Below, piece after piece: positions 22,190-30,676 of a DNA stretch of 64,000 nucleotides. This DNA is from HGM04593 sp045647885 (GTDB taxonomy: Bacteria; Bacteroidota; Bacteroidia; Bacteroidales; Bacteroidaceae): contig JAZRMX010000022.1 in the NCBI GenBank assembly GCA_045647885.1, forward strand, positions 65,786 to 129,785. Direction: 5' to 3'. Under the pieces are notes generated by a model, which saw only the letters and a program-made list of their open reading frames with translations, had not been told where the DNA came from and searched no databases. The position numbers and the translations under genes are program-made. Numbering within the stretch: the first letter of the stretch is position 1; every line of letters starts with the position of its first letter.

Positions 22190-23074
22190 ATGCGTAGAAA
22201 TATAAAGACTCTGCTTACTTTTAAGGTTACTGAAGAGGCGCAACTCATAGCTTTCCTTATGGAGAAGATGCACGGTATAAGCCGTAACAGAGCAAAGGCT
22301 CTTATTGTGAACCGTGTGGTGCTTGTGGATAATAAGATTACCACGCATCCCCTTGCCGAACTGAAACCCGGGCAGGTTGTTCAGCTCGACCGCTCTAAGC
22401 ACAAGCATTCGTTCCACAACAGCAAGCTCGATATTGTTTATGAGGACCCTTATTTGCTGATAATCGATAAGGCGCCCGGTCTTTTGTCTATGAGTAACAA
22501 TACCCGTCAGGAGACTGTGCAGACAATTCTGAACAACTATCTCGAAAAGGGTGGTGGCCGCAATACTTCGCATCTTGTTCACCGTCTCGACCGTGATACT
22601 TCGGGCCTTATGGTCTATGCAAAGGATGTTCAGACACAGCAGTCTCTCATTGATGGTTGGCAGAATCTTGTTACCGACCGCCGTTATATTGCGTTGGTGT
22701 CGGGAACTCTGGAGCAGAAGGAGGGAAAGGTGCAGTCCTGGCTCACCGAGGATAAGCGTTTTGTTACCCATTCGAGCCCTGTGGACAATGGCGGAAAATT
22801 TGCCTTGACTTATTACCGTGTGTTGCAGGAGGGTGATGGCTATTCGCTTGTGGAGTGCGAGTTGCAGACCGGTAGAAAGAATCAGATTCGTGTGCATATG
22901 GCCGATTTGGGACATCCCGTTGTCGGTGACCATAAATATGGCAGTACCGATGATTGTATCCGCCGTTTGGGCTTGCACGCGTATATGCTCTGCTTCCGTC
23001 ACCCGGTGACCGGCAAGATGCTGCGCTTTGAAACGCCTGTACCCGCTTGTTTTGAAAAGTGCTTGAATGGTTAA
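22190..23074 (+). CDS. RluA-family pseudouridine synthase
   Basis: A 294-residue protein with an N-terminal S4 RNA-binding domain (about 15-65, SRNRAKALIVNRVVLVDNK) and a pseudouridine synthase domain with the catalytic HRLDRDTSGLMVYAKD (aspartate near residue 129), then RRYIALVSG and the terminal GRKNQIRVHMADLGHPVVGD. It isomerises uridine in 23S rRNA and/or tRNA; which uridines cannot be told from sequence. Co-transcribed with rlmD, and its last 8 bases overlap the following peptidoglycan-binding gene. Confidence 0.92.
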   Translation: MRRNIKTLLTFKVTEEAQLIAFLMEKMHGISRNRAKALIVNRVVLVDNKITTHPLAELKPGQVVQLDRSKHKHSFHNSKLDIVYEDPYLLIIDKAPGLLSMSNNTRQETVQTILNNYLEKGGGRNTSHLVHRLDRDTSGLMVYAKDVQTQQSLIDGWQNLVTDRRYIALVSGTLEQKEGKVQSWLTEDKRFVTHSSPVDNGGKFALTYYRVLQEGDGYSLVECELQTGRKNQIRVHMADLGHPVVGDHKYGSTDDCIRRLGLHAYMLCFRHPVTGKMLRFETPVPACFEKCLNG

Positions 23075-23609
23075 TTCTCTTTTAAGGAATATTGTTGCGG
23101 TAATTGCGCTGTCGGCGGTGTTGCTGCCGGCGCAAGCATCTTGTTGCGATATTTTACCTTGCGATACCACTCTTGTGTTTAAAAAGATGCCAGCCGATAC
23201 TGCGGTTATTAAAAAGGTGGAAAAGCCAAAGAAGAAACCCGTGAAAAAGGCGACTGCGAAGAAAGGCGGAGCGCAGAAAAGAGTTTTGGAGTCCAAACCC
23301 AAGGCTAAGAGCAAGAGCGACTCGGTTGTATATATGCAGCCTAAATATTCCCTGGGCGACAGGGTTATTATGAGAGGTGATTCGGGAGCCGATGTAAAGA
23401 AACTTGCCGAGATTATGGTGAAGAATCTTTATCTCGATGAAAACTCGGTTCCTTATACCAAAGGCGGTGCGGTTCTGTACGACGGCGAGCTGTTGAGGGC
23501 TGTAAAGTTGTTCCAAAAAGTTTCGGGACTTTACGATGATGGAATCGTGGGGGTCACAACCATAAAGGAGCTGCGCAAGATTCATAGGTGGCGCAGAACT
23601 TCTAATTAA
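23067..23609 (+). CDS. Secreted peptidoglycan-binding domain protein
   Basis: A 180-residue exported protein. Residues 1-25 form a signal peptide (SLLRNIVAVIALSAVLLPAQA). A lysine/alanine/proline-rich linker (about residues 48-85) has histone-tail-like composition. Residues about 98-172 form a PG_binding_1 domain (MRGDSGADVKKLAEIMV, ELLRAVKLFQKVSGL, DDGIVGVTTIKEL). It probably attaches to the murein in the periplasm. No catalytic domain is present. Its ATG lies within the end of the pseudouridine synthase gene, showing translational coupling with functionally unrelated neighbours. Confidence 0.85.
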   Translation: MVNSLLRNIVAVIALSAVLLPAQASCCDILPCDTTLVFKKMPADTAVIKKVEKPKKKPVKKATAKKGGAQKRVLESKPKAKSKSDSVVYMQPKYSLGDRVIMRGDSGADVKKLAEIMVKNLYLDENSVPYTKGGAVLYDGELLRAVKLFQKVSGLYDDGIVGVTTIKELRKIHRWRRTSN

Positions 23610-23645
23610 CAAAAAAACGAACACCACGGTGTTCGTTTTTTTGTT
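23608..23645. terminator. Terminator between convergent genes
   Basis: 18-base perfect arms (23608-23625 with 23628-23645) rich in A on the left and T on the right, giving a T7 run on the plus strand and a T7 run on the minus strand. Confidence 0.85.
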
Positions 23646-23671
23646 GTTTGTTGTTTTCTTGTGTATTGCTG

Positions 23672-24562
23672 TTAAAGATTCCAGGCTTTCAGATCCTTGG
23701 AACTTTCGAGTGTGTTTTCCAGCTTGTCGGGCAGGTTGCAGAAGAAATCAATGCCTGTGGCTTCCTCGAGTTCGTCTATGCTCATTGCGTAATCGCTGAG
23801 GTTGCCACCTGTGTTGTTGTTATGTCCGAGCAGGAAGGCAATGCCGTAGTATGAATTGTTCTTCTGGCGCACAAGTGCCATAAAGTATTTTTTCGGTATT
23901 GTAAGGGTGCTCTTGACGTCGTATTCGCCTTCTCTGATAGTTGCTCCCTTTACAACATATAATACATCGCTTGTTGTGCACCAGCCACTGGTTCTGTTGT
24001 TTATTCTGGTTTCGAGTTTGTTCCACGGGCCGTCCTGGTTGAAGGTGGAACGCATGGGAGACATATTTATGGAGTAGAATGTGTGTCTGTTGGCTTCCTT
24101 TGAGTAGAGGCGGTCGTACGAAGCAACAAGGTGTCCGCGGTCGTAGCCCGAAAGTCCGTAGATGGAGTAGATGCCCCGGCTCGAGTCCATCTGGTATTCT
24201 GCGGGTATCTCGGGTGCGTAATCCCAGGGGTCTCCTCTCCACTCGGTCGATTTCCAGTTGTTTCTGTTCCAGTTGATGTTGTCGGTGGTGTTGTCAAATG
24301 TGAATGCTACCCAGCGTGCGTGTTTGCGTGCAATGTTGTATGCAACGCTGTAAGTTACCTGTTCCTTGCCGTCTTCCGATGTTGTGTAGGTGAGGAATAT
24401 ATCCTCGTCGTTCAGGCGAGGTACTTCGTAGTTGGTGGCGTATTTGCCTCCGTCGTTGTTGCTGCCTGCGTTTTCGGGGGTGAGGGTGATTATGGTGTCG
24501 CTGTCGCTGCTGCAGGCTGCGAACAGGGTTGCCGATAATATAAGGTATAAGATGTTTTTCAT
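23672..24562 (-). CDS. DNA/RNA non-specific endonuclease (NUC1 family), lipoprotein
   Basis: A 296-residue protein with a lipoprotein signal (ILYLILSATLFAAC, lipidated Cys at about 16). The beta-beta-alpha-metal nuclease domain covers about residues 60-285, with the active site DRGHLVASYDR (about residues 139-149, His is the general base), the metal-binding Asn in YSINMSPM, and FNQDGPWNKLE. It cuts DNA and RNA without sequence preference. As a surface or periplasmic lipoprotein it probably serves nutrient release or biofilm DNA turnover. Many Bacteroidota have such enzymes. Convergent with the peptidoglycan-binding gene. Confidence 0.93.
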   Translation of the reverse strand: MKNILYLILSATLFAACSSDSDTIITLTPENAGSNNDGGKYATNYEVPRLNDEDIFLTYTTSEDGKEQVTYSVAYNIARKHARWVAFTFDNTTDNINWNRNNWKSTEWRGDPWDYAPEIPAEYQMDSSRGIYSIYGLSGYDRGHLVASYDRLYSKEANRHTFYSINMSPMRSTFNQDGPWNKLETRINNRTSGWCTTSDVLYVVKGATIREGEYDVKSTLTIPKKYFMALVRQKNNSYYGIAFLLGHNNNTGGNLSDYAMSIDELEEATGIDFFCNLPDKLENTLESSKDLKAWNL

Positions 24563-24580
24563 AATATCTCTGTGTGAGGT

Positions 24581-24619
24581 AAAAAAAAAGGTGTATTAAG
24601 CGCGCTTAATACACCTTTT
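24581..24619 (-). terminator. Intrinsic terminator of rpmE2
   Basis: A perfect 34-base palindrome (24586-24619) centred on CGCG. On the minus strand it is followed by a run of nine T and it directly follows the rpmE2 stop. Confidence 0.85.
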
Positions 24620-24637
24620 GTATTTTTGTTACATTGA

Positions 24638-24889
24638 TTATTTCTTAATCTTAGCGTAACGGCTCATGAACTTGTCTACGCGACCAGCGGTATCCACAAG
24701 TTTAGCTTTACCAGTGTAGAAGGGGTGAGATGTGTTTGAGATCTCAAGTTTGATCAAGGGGTATGTCTCGCCCTCGAACTCAATAGTCTCCTTTGTGTTG
24801 CAAGTTGACTGTGAAAGGAAGCAATCGCCGTTTGACATATCTTTGAATACAACGGGGCGATAAGCTGCGGGATGAATGTCTTTTTTCAT
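24638..24889 (-). CDS. rpmE2: 50S ribosomal protein L31 type B
   Basis: An 83-residue L31 starting MKKDIHPAAYRPVVF at 24889; a longer in-frame start at 24928 adds a non-family extension. It has the type-B (zinc-free) form: the four-cysteine zinc knuckle is absent, with only Cys in DCFLSQSTCNT. Family motifs include EISNTSHPFYTGK and the C-terminal GRVDKFMSRYAK. In bacteria with both forms, type B replaces zinc L31 under zinc limitation; here it may be the only copy. The promoter is at 24961 and the terminator lies just after the stop. Confidence 0.96.
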   Translation of the reverse strand: MKKDIHPAAYRPVVFKDMSNGDCFLSQSTCNTKETIEFEGETYPLIKLEISNTSHPFYTGKAKLVDTAGRVDKFMSRYAKIKK

Positions 24890-24960
24890 TTTCTTATTGA
24901 TTTTAAGTTCTTTATATGCCGTTAACACGCGACAAAACGTGTATATAAGCTTTCGAGGTG

Positions 24961-24968
24961 CAAAGGTA
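24961..24968 (-). promoter_or_regulatory. -7 promoter box for rpmE2
   Basis: CAAAGGTA reads TACCTTTG on the minus strand, about 72 bases before the ATG at 24889. Confidence 0.55.
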
Positions 24969-25017
24969 ATGCTTTTGCTTTAATAGACAAAATTTTTACA
25001 CTCTTTTTTAGCTAAAA

Positions 25018-26199
25018 TTATTCAACGTACAGCACGAGTCCCTTGAGGTATTCACCTTCGGGGTGGTATATGTTCACGGGGTGGTCGGCAGGCTGTGTAA
25101 GCTGGTGAAGTATGCGCACGTTGCGCTTTGCCATAGCTGCAGCGGTAAATACGGCTGTACGGAAGTCCTGCTTGCTTACCACCTGCGAGCACGAGAAGGT
25201 GAAGAGTATTCCTCCGGGCTGTATCTTTTCCAATGCTTTTGCGTTTAGACGGCGGTAGCCTATGAGGGCGTTGCGCAGCGAGTCGCGGTGCTTGGCAAAG
25301 GCCGGGGGGTCGAGAATTATGAGGTTGTAGTTGTTGCCCATACGCTCGAGGTAGTCAAATGCGTCCTCGGCAAAGGCTGCGTGGCGCTCGTCGCCAGGGA
25401 AGTTGATGGCTACGTTGGCGTTCGTCAGGTCGATGGCTTTTTGCGAGCAGTCTACCGAGTGTACAACTTCGGCTCCGCCACGCAGGGCGTATATGCTGAA
25501 ACCGCCTGTGTAGCAGAACATATTGAGCAGTTTGCGTCCTTTTGCGTATTTTTCGAGCAATGAGCGGTTCTCGCGCTGGTCTACAAAGAAACCTGTCTTT
25601 TGGCCGCGTAGCCAGTCTATGTGGAATTTTAGTCCATACTCGGTGGAAATGTTTTCGGCATCACCGCCCATAAGGTATCCGTTCTCCTTGCTTATGTCGG
25701 CCTTGTAGGGGAGTGTGGTTTCCGACTTGTAGTATATGTTCTGCAGGGTGTCGCCCAGAGTGTTTTTCAGTGCTTCGGCAACTTCGTTACGGTTTACGTG
25801 CATACCTACGCTGTGTGCTTGCATAACCGCGGTGTTGCCGTATATGTCTATGATGAGTCCGGGGAGGCAGTCGCCCTCGCCGTGTACAAGGCGGTAGGTG
25901 TCATTGTCCTCGCGGTCGGCTATGCCTGTTCTGCGGCGCAGGTCATAGGCTGTGGCTATGCGACGGTTCCAGAATGCCTGGTCTATGGGTTCGTCGTTGA
26001 ATGTGAGCACTCGCACGGAGATGCTGCCCACCTGTACGTGTCCGCGGGCGATGAATTCGCCGGTGCTGGTGTAAACGGTTACTATTTCGCCTTCTTCGGG
26101 CTTGCCGTCGATGCGTGCTATTGCTCCCGAGAATATCCAGGGATGGAAGCGGCGCAACGACTCTTCCTTGCCGCGCTTGAGTGTTACGGATTTTTCCAT
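25018..26199 (-). CDS. Class I rRNA methyltransferase, RlmI-like
   Basis: A 393-residue protein; ATG at 26199, four bases after the upstream stop, is better than a TTG at 26217. Residues about 1-75 form a PUA domain (LKRGKEESLRRFHPWIFSGAI), residues about 80-170 a linker (EAKMEAD-like GEGDCLPGLIIDIY), and from about 205 a Rossmann SAM domain (LLNMFCYTGGFSIYAL, then LIILDPPAFAK and LFTFSCSQ). RlmI makes m5C1962 in 23S rRNA. It is the third gene of the DUF5063-exonuclease-RlmI unit. Confidence 0.9.
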   Translation of the reverse strand: MEKSVTLKRGKEESLRRFHPWIFSGAIARIDGKPEEGEIVTVYTSTGEFIARGHVQVGSISVRVLTFNDEPIDQAFWNRRIATAYDLRRRTGIADREDNDTYRLVHGEGDCLPGLIIDIYGNTAVMQAHSVGMHVNRNEVAEALKNTLGDTLQNIYYKSETTLPYKADISKENGYLMGGDAENISTEYGLKFHIDWLRGQKTGFFVDQRENRSLLEKYAKGRKLLNMFCYTGGFSIYALRGGAEVVHSVDCSQKAIDLTNANVAINFPGDERHAAFAEDAFDYLERMGNNYNLIILDPPAFAKHRDSLRNALIGYRRLNAKALEKIQPGGILFTFSCSQVVSKQDFRTAVFTAAAMAKRNVRILHQLTQPADHPVNIYHPEGEYLKGLVLYVE

Positions 26200-26203
26200 A
26201 GGT

Positions 26204-26791
26204 CTATCTTTTTTCAAGTTCTTTCAGTCGGTTATATATCTTCAGGCACGCCCACGCGTCGGTGGCGGCGTATTGTTTTTGCTTGTCGGTGAGAACGTCG
26301 TGCTCCCAGTTTGTGAGCTGCTGGCTTTTTGATATTCTCTCGCCGAATATTATTGCGTATATCTTCTGCAGGCTCATCTCTTCAATACCGAAGGTGCTTA
26401 CGTATTTCTGCAGGTCGAAAAAGCCACCGGCCTTGAATTTCTTGCGGCGGGCAAGGGCCTGATAGTCGTCGTGCAGCGATACTCCAATCTTCATTATCTC
26501 CTTGTCCTCGAGCAGGGCTACAAGTGAGTCGGGCATTCCGGTGCGGCACAGTCTTATGAGGAAACAGGTGTCGGCGGTGGATAGCTGCAAAAGTGATACG
26601 TTATAATGCACTCCTTTACGGAATGCCGGGCGTGTTTCCGTGTCGAGCCCCAGGATTTTCTCCTTTGAAAGGGCTTTGACGGCTTTGTCCACCTCGGATG
26701 CCGTGTCAATGGTGATGATGCGCCCCGGGTATACCAGAGTGGGCATCTGCGCCACTTCGCTTTTTTCTATGCGTGCATTAAAAATTGTCAT
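26204..26791 (-). CDS. 3'-5' exonuclease, DEDDy type (RNase D-like)
   Basis: A 195-residue protein equal to the catalytic domain of RNase D without HRDC domains. The DEDDy residues are visible: motif I in LGLDTETRP (about residues 48-56), motif II in IGVSLHDDYQAL, and motif III in YAATDAWACLKIY (Y and D). It degrades RNA or DNA 3' to 5' with two metal ions. The preferred substrate is not known for this short clade. It overlaps the DUF5063 gene by 14 bases and precedes the RlmI-like gene, so a link with RNA processing is reasonable. Confidence 0.9.
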   Translation of the reverse strand: MTIFNARIEKSEVAQMPTLVYPGRIITIDTASEVDKAVKALSKEKILGLDTETRPAFRKGVHYNVSLLQLSTADTCFLIRLCRTGMPDSLVALLEDKEIMKIGVSLHDDYQALARRKKFKAGGFFDLQKYVSTFGIEEMSLQKIYAIIFGERISKSQQLTNWEHDVLTDKQKQYAATDAWACLKIYNRLKELEKR

Positions 26792-27329
26792 TGTCGTTCT
26801 CCTCTTCGTCGGGCTCGGTGTTATATGCTATGTCGTGGAGTGCACGCAGTGTGTTTACGGTTCTTTGTCCCCAGTATTGCTTGAAATGCTCGTTGCATTC
26901 AATTATAGCATCGTGCATAGTTTCGTTTACGCAGGTTTGGAAGAGGCATACAAAATTCTTGATGTCCTGGTATATGTCGGCAATATCCTCCGATATGTTT
27001 CTTGAAACGGGGGTGTCGCTGTATTTCATATCCTCCACAAAAACATCGAGGTAGACATCCTTGTCGGCGAGGAGGTTCGAGATTGTCATACGCAAAACTT
27101 CGTAGCTGTCCTCGGTTACAAAATCTTCAAGGTCGTCGTCGCTCGCGCGCTCTTCGGTGGGCAGCATTTGTGCCTTAAGGTAGAGCAGGGGAAGAATCTT
27201 GAGCATTGTGCTCACAAATTCCTTGCGTGTGTGTTCGTTGGTGCGCTCTATGTATGCGCAGAATTCTGCGGCTACGGTGACGAATTCTACCGTGTTGCGC
27301 TGGAATACTATGTCGGTTGTCTCCTCCAT
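26778..27329 (-). CDS. DUF5063 domain protein
   Basis: A 183-residue, mostly helical acidic protein that looks like DUF5063: FVTVAAEFCAYIERTNEHTRKEF, ILPLLYLKAQMLPT, a central acidic loop ASDDDLEDFV, and the conserved end HDAIIECNEHFKQYWGQRTVNTLRALHD. Function is unknown. In Bacteroidota it regularly precedes the exonuclease found here, suggesting a partner role; the 14-base overlap supports coupled translation. It has a -7-like box TAACTTCG at 27370-27377 on its strand. Confidence 0.8.
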   Translation of the reverse strand: MEETTDIVFQRNTVEFVTVAAEFCAYIERTNEHTRKEFVSTMLKILPLLYLKAQMLPTEERASDDDLEDFVTEDSYEVLRMTISNLLADKDVYLDVFVEDMKYSDTPVSRNISEDIADIYQDIKNFVCLFQTCVNETMHDAIIECNEHFKQYWGQRTVNTLRALHDIAYNTEPDEEENDNDNF

Positions 27330-27369
27330 TGTTGTTTCTATGGTTTTATCGGATGTTTTTATTTTGCCG

Positions 27370-27377
27370 CGAAGTTA
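27370..27377 (-). promoter_or_regulatory. -7-like box for the DUF5063 operon
   Basis: CGAAGTTA reads TAACTTCG on the minus strand (TANNTTCG), about 41 bases before the ATG at 27329. Confidence 0.4.
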
Positions 27378-27422
27378 CAAAAAAAATGGCGGAGAGTGGG
27401 GCGGTGCTATCTATTTTTTTTA

Positions 27423-27430
27423 TATCTTCG
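27423..27430 (+). promoter_or_regulatory. -7-like box for ftsK
   Basis: TATCTTCG on the plus strand, 49 bases before the ftsK ATG; same variant as before queA. Confidence 0.4.
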
Positions 27431-27479
27431 CAATGTTTATCTCTATTTATAATTTAGGGGTACTATAAATTACACAAGT

Positions 27480-29963
27480 ATGGCAAAGAAAAGTATGACA
27501 CAGGAGAAGAAGGCTCCTGTCTGGAAAAAGATAAAATTCGCATTGAGTAACCCCACCCTGCATTTTTTTGTGGGGCTTATGTTTGGAGCTTTGGCAATTT
27601 TCATTTGCAGCTCTTTTCTGTCGTTTTTTTCATCGGGTGGCGCCGACCAGAGCGTTATAGGTGCTGTTGGTGAGGGTGCAGAGGCTGCGGTGGAGAATAC
27701 CTCGGGCAAGAGTGGCGCTCTGTTTGCCGACTTTCTTATAAACGGCTGTTTCGGTTGGTCGTCGGTGTTTGTGGTACCTTTGCTTGTGGCATTGATGCTG
27801 CGCTTGATGAATATTCGCCGCCCTTACTTGGTGAAATGGTTCATTGTAACGGTCTTTGCTGTAGTGTGGGGGTCGGTCTTCTTCTCGTTTGCCTTCAGTA
27901 ATCTTTTTGCCGACAGCTTTGTGTCGCCTGGCGGCCGTCACGGAGAATTTGTCTGTAGCTGGCTTATGGACAAGGTTGGTGTAGTCGGGTTGATACTTAT
28001 ATTGGTTGTTACACTTATAGCCTTTATGACATATCTCACCCGTGAAACCATTACCTGGTTGCAGAATGCACTGGCATTCAGCTTTATACCCAAGGCTTCT
28101 GTTCCGGTTGAAGAAGAGGTTTCTGCCGAAGAGCCTGTCGAGAGTGGGATGGAACTGGAGGTGCCTGCAGAGGAACAGCCCGTGGAAGAGGAGTCCGCGG
28201 ACAATATTATGGAGTATGATGTGGATGATTTTCCGGTTGAAGAGCCTGTAAGTGATGATGATGTAGAAGAGGTACTTGAAATTGAGGAAGAAGAAGTTCC
28301 TGCGCCTGAACTGCCTGCCGATGATATTGCCGCGCAGTTCGATGCTGTGGCAAGGCGTGCCGCCTCGGTCGACGGTACTGCTGCAATAAGTATGGAGATA
28401 GAGGAGGCTGCCGGTGACGAGGATACGGGCGGAGATATGCTCCGTCCCATAAATCCCAAAGACGAATTGAGCTATTACAAGCCCCCCACCGTGGATTTGC
28501 TCGATAAATATGAGCAGACCACTCACGCCATTGATATGAACGAGCAGAATGCCAACAAGGAGAAGATTGTTGAGGTACTGCGTAATTTCGAGATTAAAAT
28601 CAGTTCGATAAAGGCAACAGTGGGTCCCACAATTACTCTTTACGAGATAACTCCGGCTCCGGGTATACGCATATCTAAAATCAAGAACCTTGAGGATGAT
28701 ATTGCAATGAGCCTCTCGGCACTTTGTATCCGTATTATCGCTCCCATACCAGGAAAGGGAACGGTGGGTATTGAGGTGCCTAATGCGAACAAGCAGATTG
28801 TTCCTATGGCTTCGTTGCTCAACAGTCGTAAATACAAGGAGACCGATATGGCCCTGCCGCTTGCGCTGGGTAAAACCATATCCAATGATGTGTTTATGGT
28901 GGATATGGCAAAAATGCCCCACTTGCTTGTTGCCGGTGCCACCGGTATGGGTAAGTCTGTGGGCTTGAATGCGATAATCACCTCGCTTCTCTATAAGATG
29001 CACCCGGCCTATTTGAAATTTGTGATGGTCGATCCCAAGATGGTGGAGTTGAGTCTTTACAATGTTCTTGAGAAACACTTTCTTGCAAAACTTGAAGGTG
29101 AGGATGAACCTATAATCACCGATGTGAACAAGGTGGTGCGTACCTTGAAATCTCTTTGTGTGGAGATGGATAACCGCTATAAATTGTTGCAGATGGCATC
29201 GGTGCGCTCGGTTAAGGAGTATAACGAAAAATACCTCAATAAAGAGTTGCTTCCTACAAAAGGACATCGTTTTATGCCCTATATTGTGGTAATCATAGAC
29301 GAGTATGGCGACCTTATGATGACCGCCGGTCGCGAGGTGGAGCAGCCCATTGCCCGAATAGCTCAAAAGGCACGTGCCGTGGGTATACATATGATTATTG
29401 CCACACAGCGTCCTACAACAAATATCATTACCGGTACCATTAAGGCGAACTTCCCTGCGCGTATGGCGTTCCGTGTAATCTCGGTTATTGACTCTCGTAC
29501 AATTCTTGACCGTCAGGGTGCCAACCAATTGCAAGGTCGTGGCGATATGCTCTTCCTTGCCGGTAACGACCCCGTGCGTGTGCAGTGTGCTCTTGTGGAG
29601 ACAAAAGAGGTGGAGCGCGTGTGTGCCCACATAGCCAAGCAGCAGGGTTATCCCACTGCTTATATTCTGCCCGAGCCCGACGAGGTTTCGGCTGACGGCT
29701 CTGGCGGAGCCCCCCGTGGCGAGTTGAGTTCCGACAAACTCGACGGCTTGTTCGCCGAAGCAGCACGCATTGTGGTTATCCATCAGCAGGGTTCAACTTC
29801 GCTCATACAGCGCAAGTTGAACGTGGGCTTTAACCGCGCCGGTCGTATAATGGACCAACTCTGCCAGACCGGAATCGTGGGTGAGCAGGAGGGTAGCAAG
29901 CCCCGACAAGTACTTTGTGCCGACGAGGCCGACCTTGAATTCCGCCTCAAACAGTTGTTGTGA
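27480..29963 (+). CDS. ftsK: DNA translocase FtsK/SpoIIIE
   Basis: An 827-residue FtsK. Four N-terminal membrane segments (about residues 20-190), a highly acidic Glu/Pro/Val linker (about 205-310), then the motor: alpha/beta domains with Walker A GATGMGKSVGLN (about 489-500), Walker B VVIIDEYGDLMM, and the arginine/RecA core RPTTNIITG. The C-terminal gamma winged-helix (SSDKLDGLFAEAARIV, NRAGRIMDQL) reads KOPS-like sites. It pumps the chromosome terminus through the septum for dimer resolution. It starts a run with lolA-like, trxB and manA genes. Confidence 0.97.
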   Translation: MAKKSMTQEKKAPVWKKIKFALSNPTLHFFVGLMFGALAIFICSSFLSFFSSGGADQSVIGAVGEGAEAAVENTSGKSGALFADFLINGCFGWSSVFVVPLLVALMLRLMNIRRPYLVKWFIVTVFAVVWGSVFFSFAFSNLFADSFVSPGGRHGEFVCSWLMDKVGVVGLILILVVTLIAFMTYLTRETITWLQNALAFSFIPKASVPVEEEVSAEEPVESGMELEVPAEEQPVEEESADNIMEYDVDDFPVEEPVSDDDVEEVLEIEEEEVPAPELPADDIAAQFDAVARRAASVDGTAAISMEIEEAAGDEDTGGDMLRPINPKDELSYYKPPTVDLLDKYEQTTHAIDMNEQNANKEKIVEVLRNFEIKISSIKATVGPTITLYEITPAPGIRISKIKNLEDDIAMSLSALCIRIIAPIPGKGTVGIEVPNANKQIVPMASLLNSRKYKETDMALPLALGKTISNDVFMVDMAKMPHLLVAGATGMGKSVGLNAIITSLLYKMHPAYLKFVMVDPKMVELSLYNVLEKHFLAKLEGEDEPIITDVNKVVRTLKSLCVEMDNRYKLLQMASVRSVKEYNEKYLNKELLPTKGHRFMPYIVVIIDEYGDLMMTAGREVEQPIARIAQKARAVGIHMIIATQRPTTNIITGTIKANFPARMAFRVISVIDSRTILDRQGANQLQGRGDMLFLAGNDPVRVQCALVETKEVERVCAHIAKQQGYPTAYILPEPDEVSADGSGGAPRGELSSDKLDGLFAEAARIVVIHQQGSTSLIQRKLNVGFNRAGRIMDQLCQTGIVGEQEGSKPRQVLCADEADLEFRLKQLL

Positions 29964-29993
29964 TAAAGTGTTTATTATATATATAAGGTAATT

Positions 29994-30617
29994 ATGAGAA
30001 TAAAATTTTCTATAATATTCTTGATGCTGCCCTTTCTGCTCTTTGCCCAGCAGAGTGCGGTTACAGAGCTGCTGGAACAGGCTGTGATGAAAATAGAGGC
30101 CGACGCTGCGGTGCAGATGACCTTTTCTTATGTGCTCCTTGACGAGGATGGCAACGAGCAGTTTGCCGATGCGGGCAGCCTTAAACTCGATGGTGAACGG
30201 TATTCGCTTCTTGTCAGCCCCATGAAATTGTGGTGCGACGGTAAGGCGCAGTGGAGCTATATAACTGCCAATAATGAAATTTATATAACCGAAGTCGGCT
30301 CCGAAGAGGCACAGATATATAACCCAGCCTATCTTATGGGGCTATACAAGAAGGGGTATGACTGTAAAATGGAGCGCGACGGTGGAAATAATGTGATTAC
30401 CCTTGTTTCGGCATCGGACGAACCTTCGTTTGAGAAGGTAGTGGTTGCTTTGGATGAGAAAACCTTGCGTCCTGTGGCTATGTCTGTCTATATGAACGGC
30501 CAGGGATGTACCCGAATAACGATAAACGGTTATAAGCCCGGATGTATGTTCGACGACAGGGTGTACCGTTGTCCGTTGGAGGATTTTCCCGGCGTAGAGG
30601 TTGTAGATATGAGATAA
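29994..30617 (+). CDS. LolA-like outer-membrane lipoprotein carrier
   Basis: A 207-residue exported protein: signal peptide about residues 1-19 (FSIIFLMLPFLLFAQ), then a LolA/LolB-type half-barrel with VQMTFSYVL, AGSLKLDGERYSLLVSP, KAQWSYITANNEIYI and a hydrophobic-lined C-terminal sheet. LolA carries lipoproteins through the periplasm. Bacteroidota LolA-like proteins diverge from E. coli LolA and some act in other lipid routes, so the role is by family only. It follows ftsK after 30 bases, the usual order in this phylum. Confidence 0.8.
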   Translation: MRIKFSIIFLMLPFLLFAQQSAVTELLEQAVMKIEADAAVQMTFSYVLLDEDGNEQFADAGSLKLDGERYSLLVSPMKLWCDGKAQWSYITANNEIYITEVGSEEAQIYNPAYLMGLYKKGYDCKMERDGGNNVITLVSASDEPSFEKVVVALDEKTLRPVAMSVYMNGQGCTRITINGYKPGCMFDDRVYRCPLEDFPGVEVVDMR

Positions 30618-30676
30618 TTTAATAAAGGTGGTTCTATGCTGCCTTATATCAATTTGATAAATAAAAAATACGATAT

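Noticed and set aside
21983..23314. Open frame of 443 codons antisense to rlmD and the RluA-type gene
   Set aside because: It spans two real genes and an overlap, has no domain or signal and no promoter of its own.
27630..29783. Long open frame (717 codons) on the strand opposite ftsK
   Set aside because: It is antisense to a complete FtsK with all motifs; the translation is Leu/His/Arg-rich low-quality sequence without any domain. It arises from the codon bias of ftsK.
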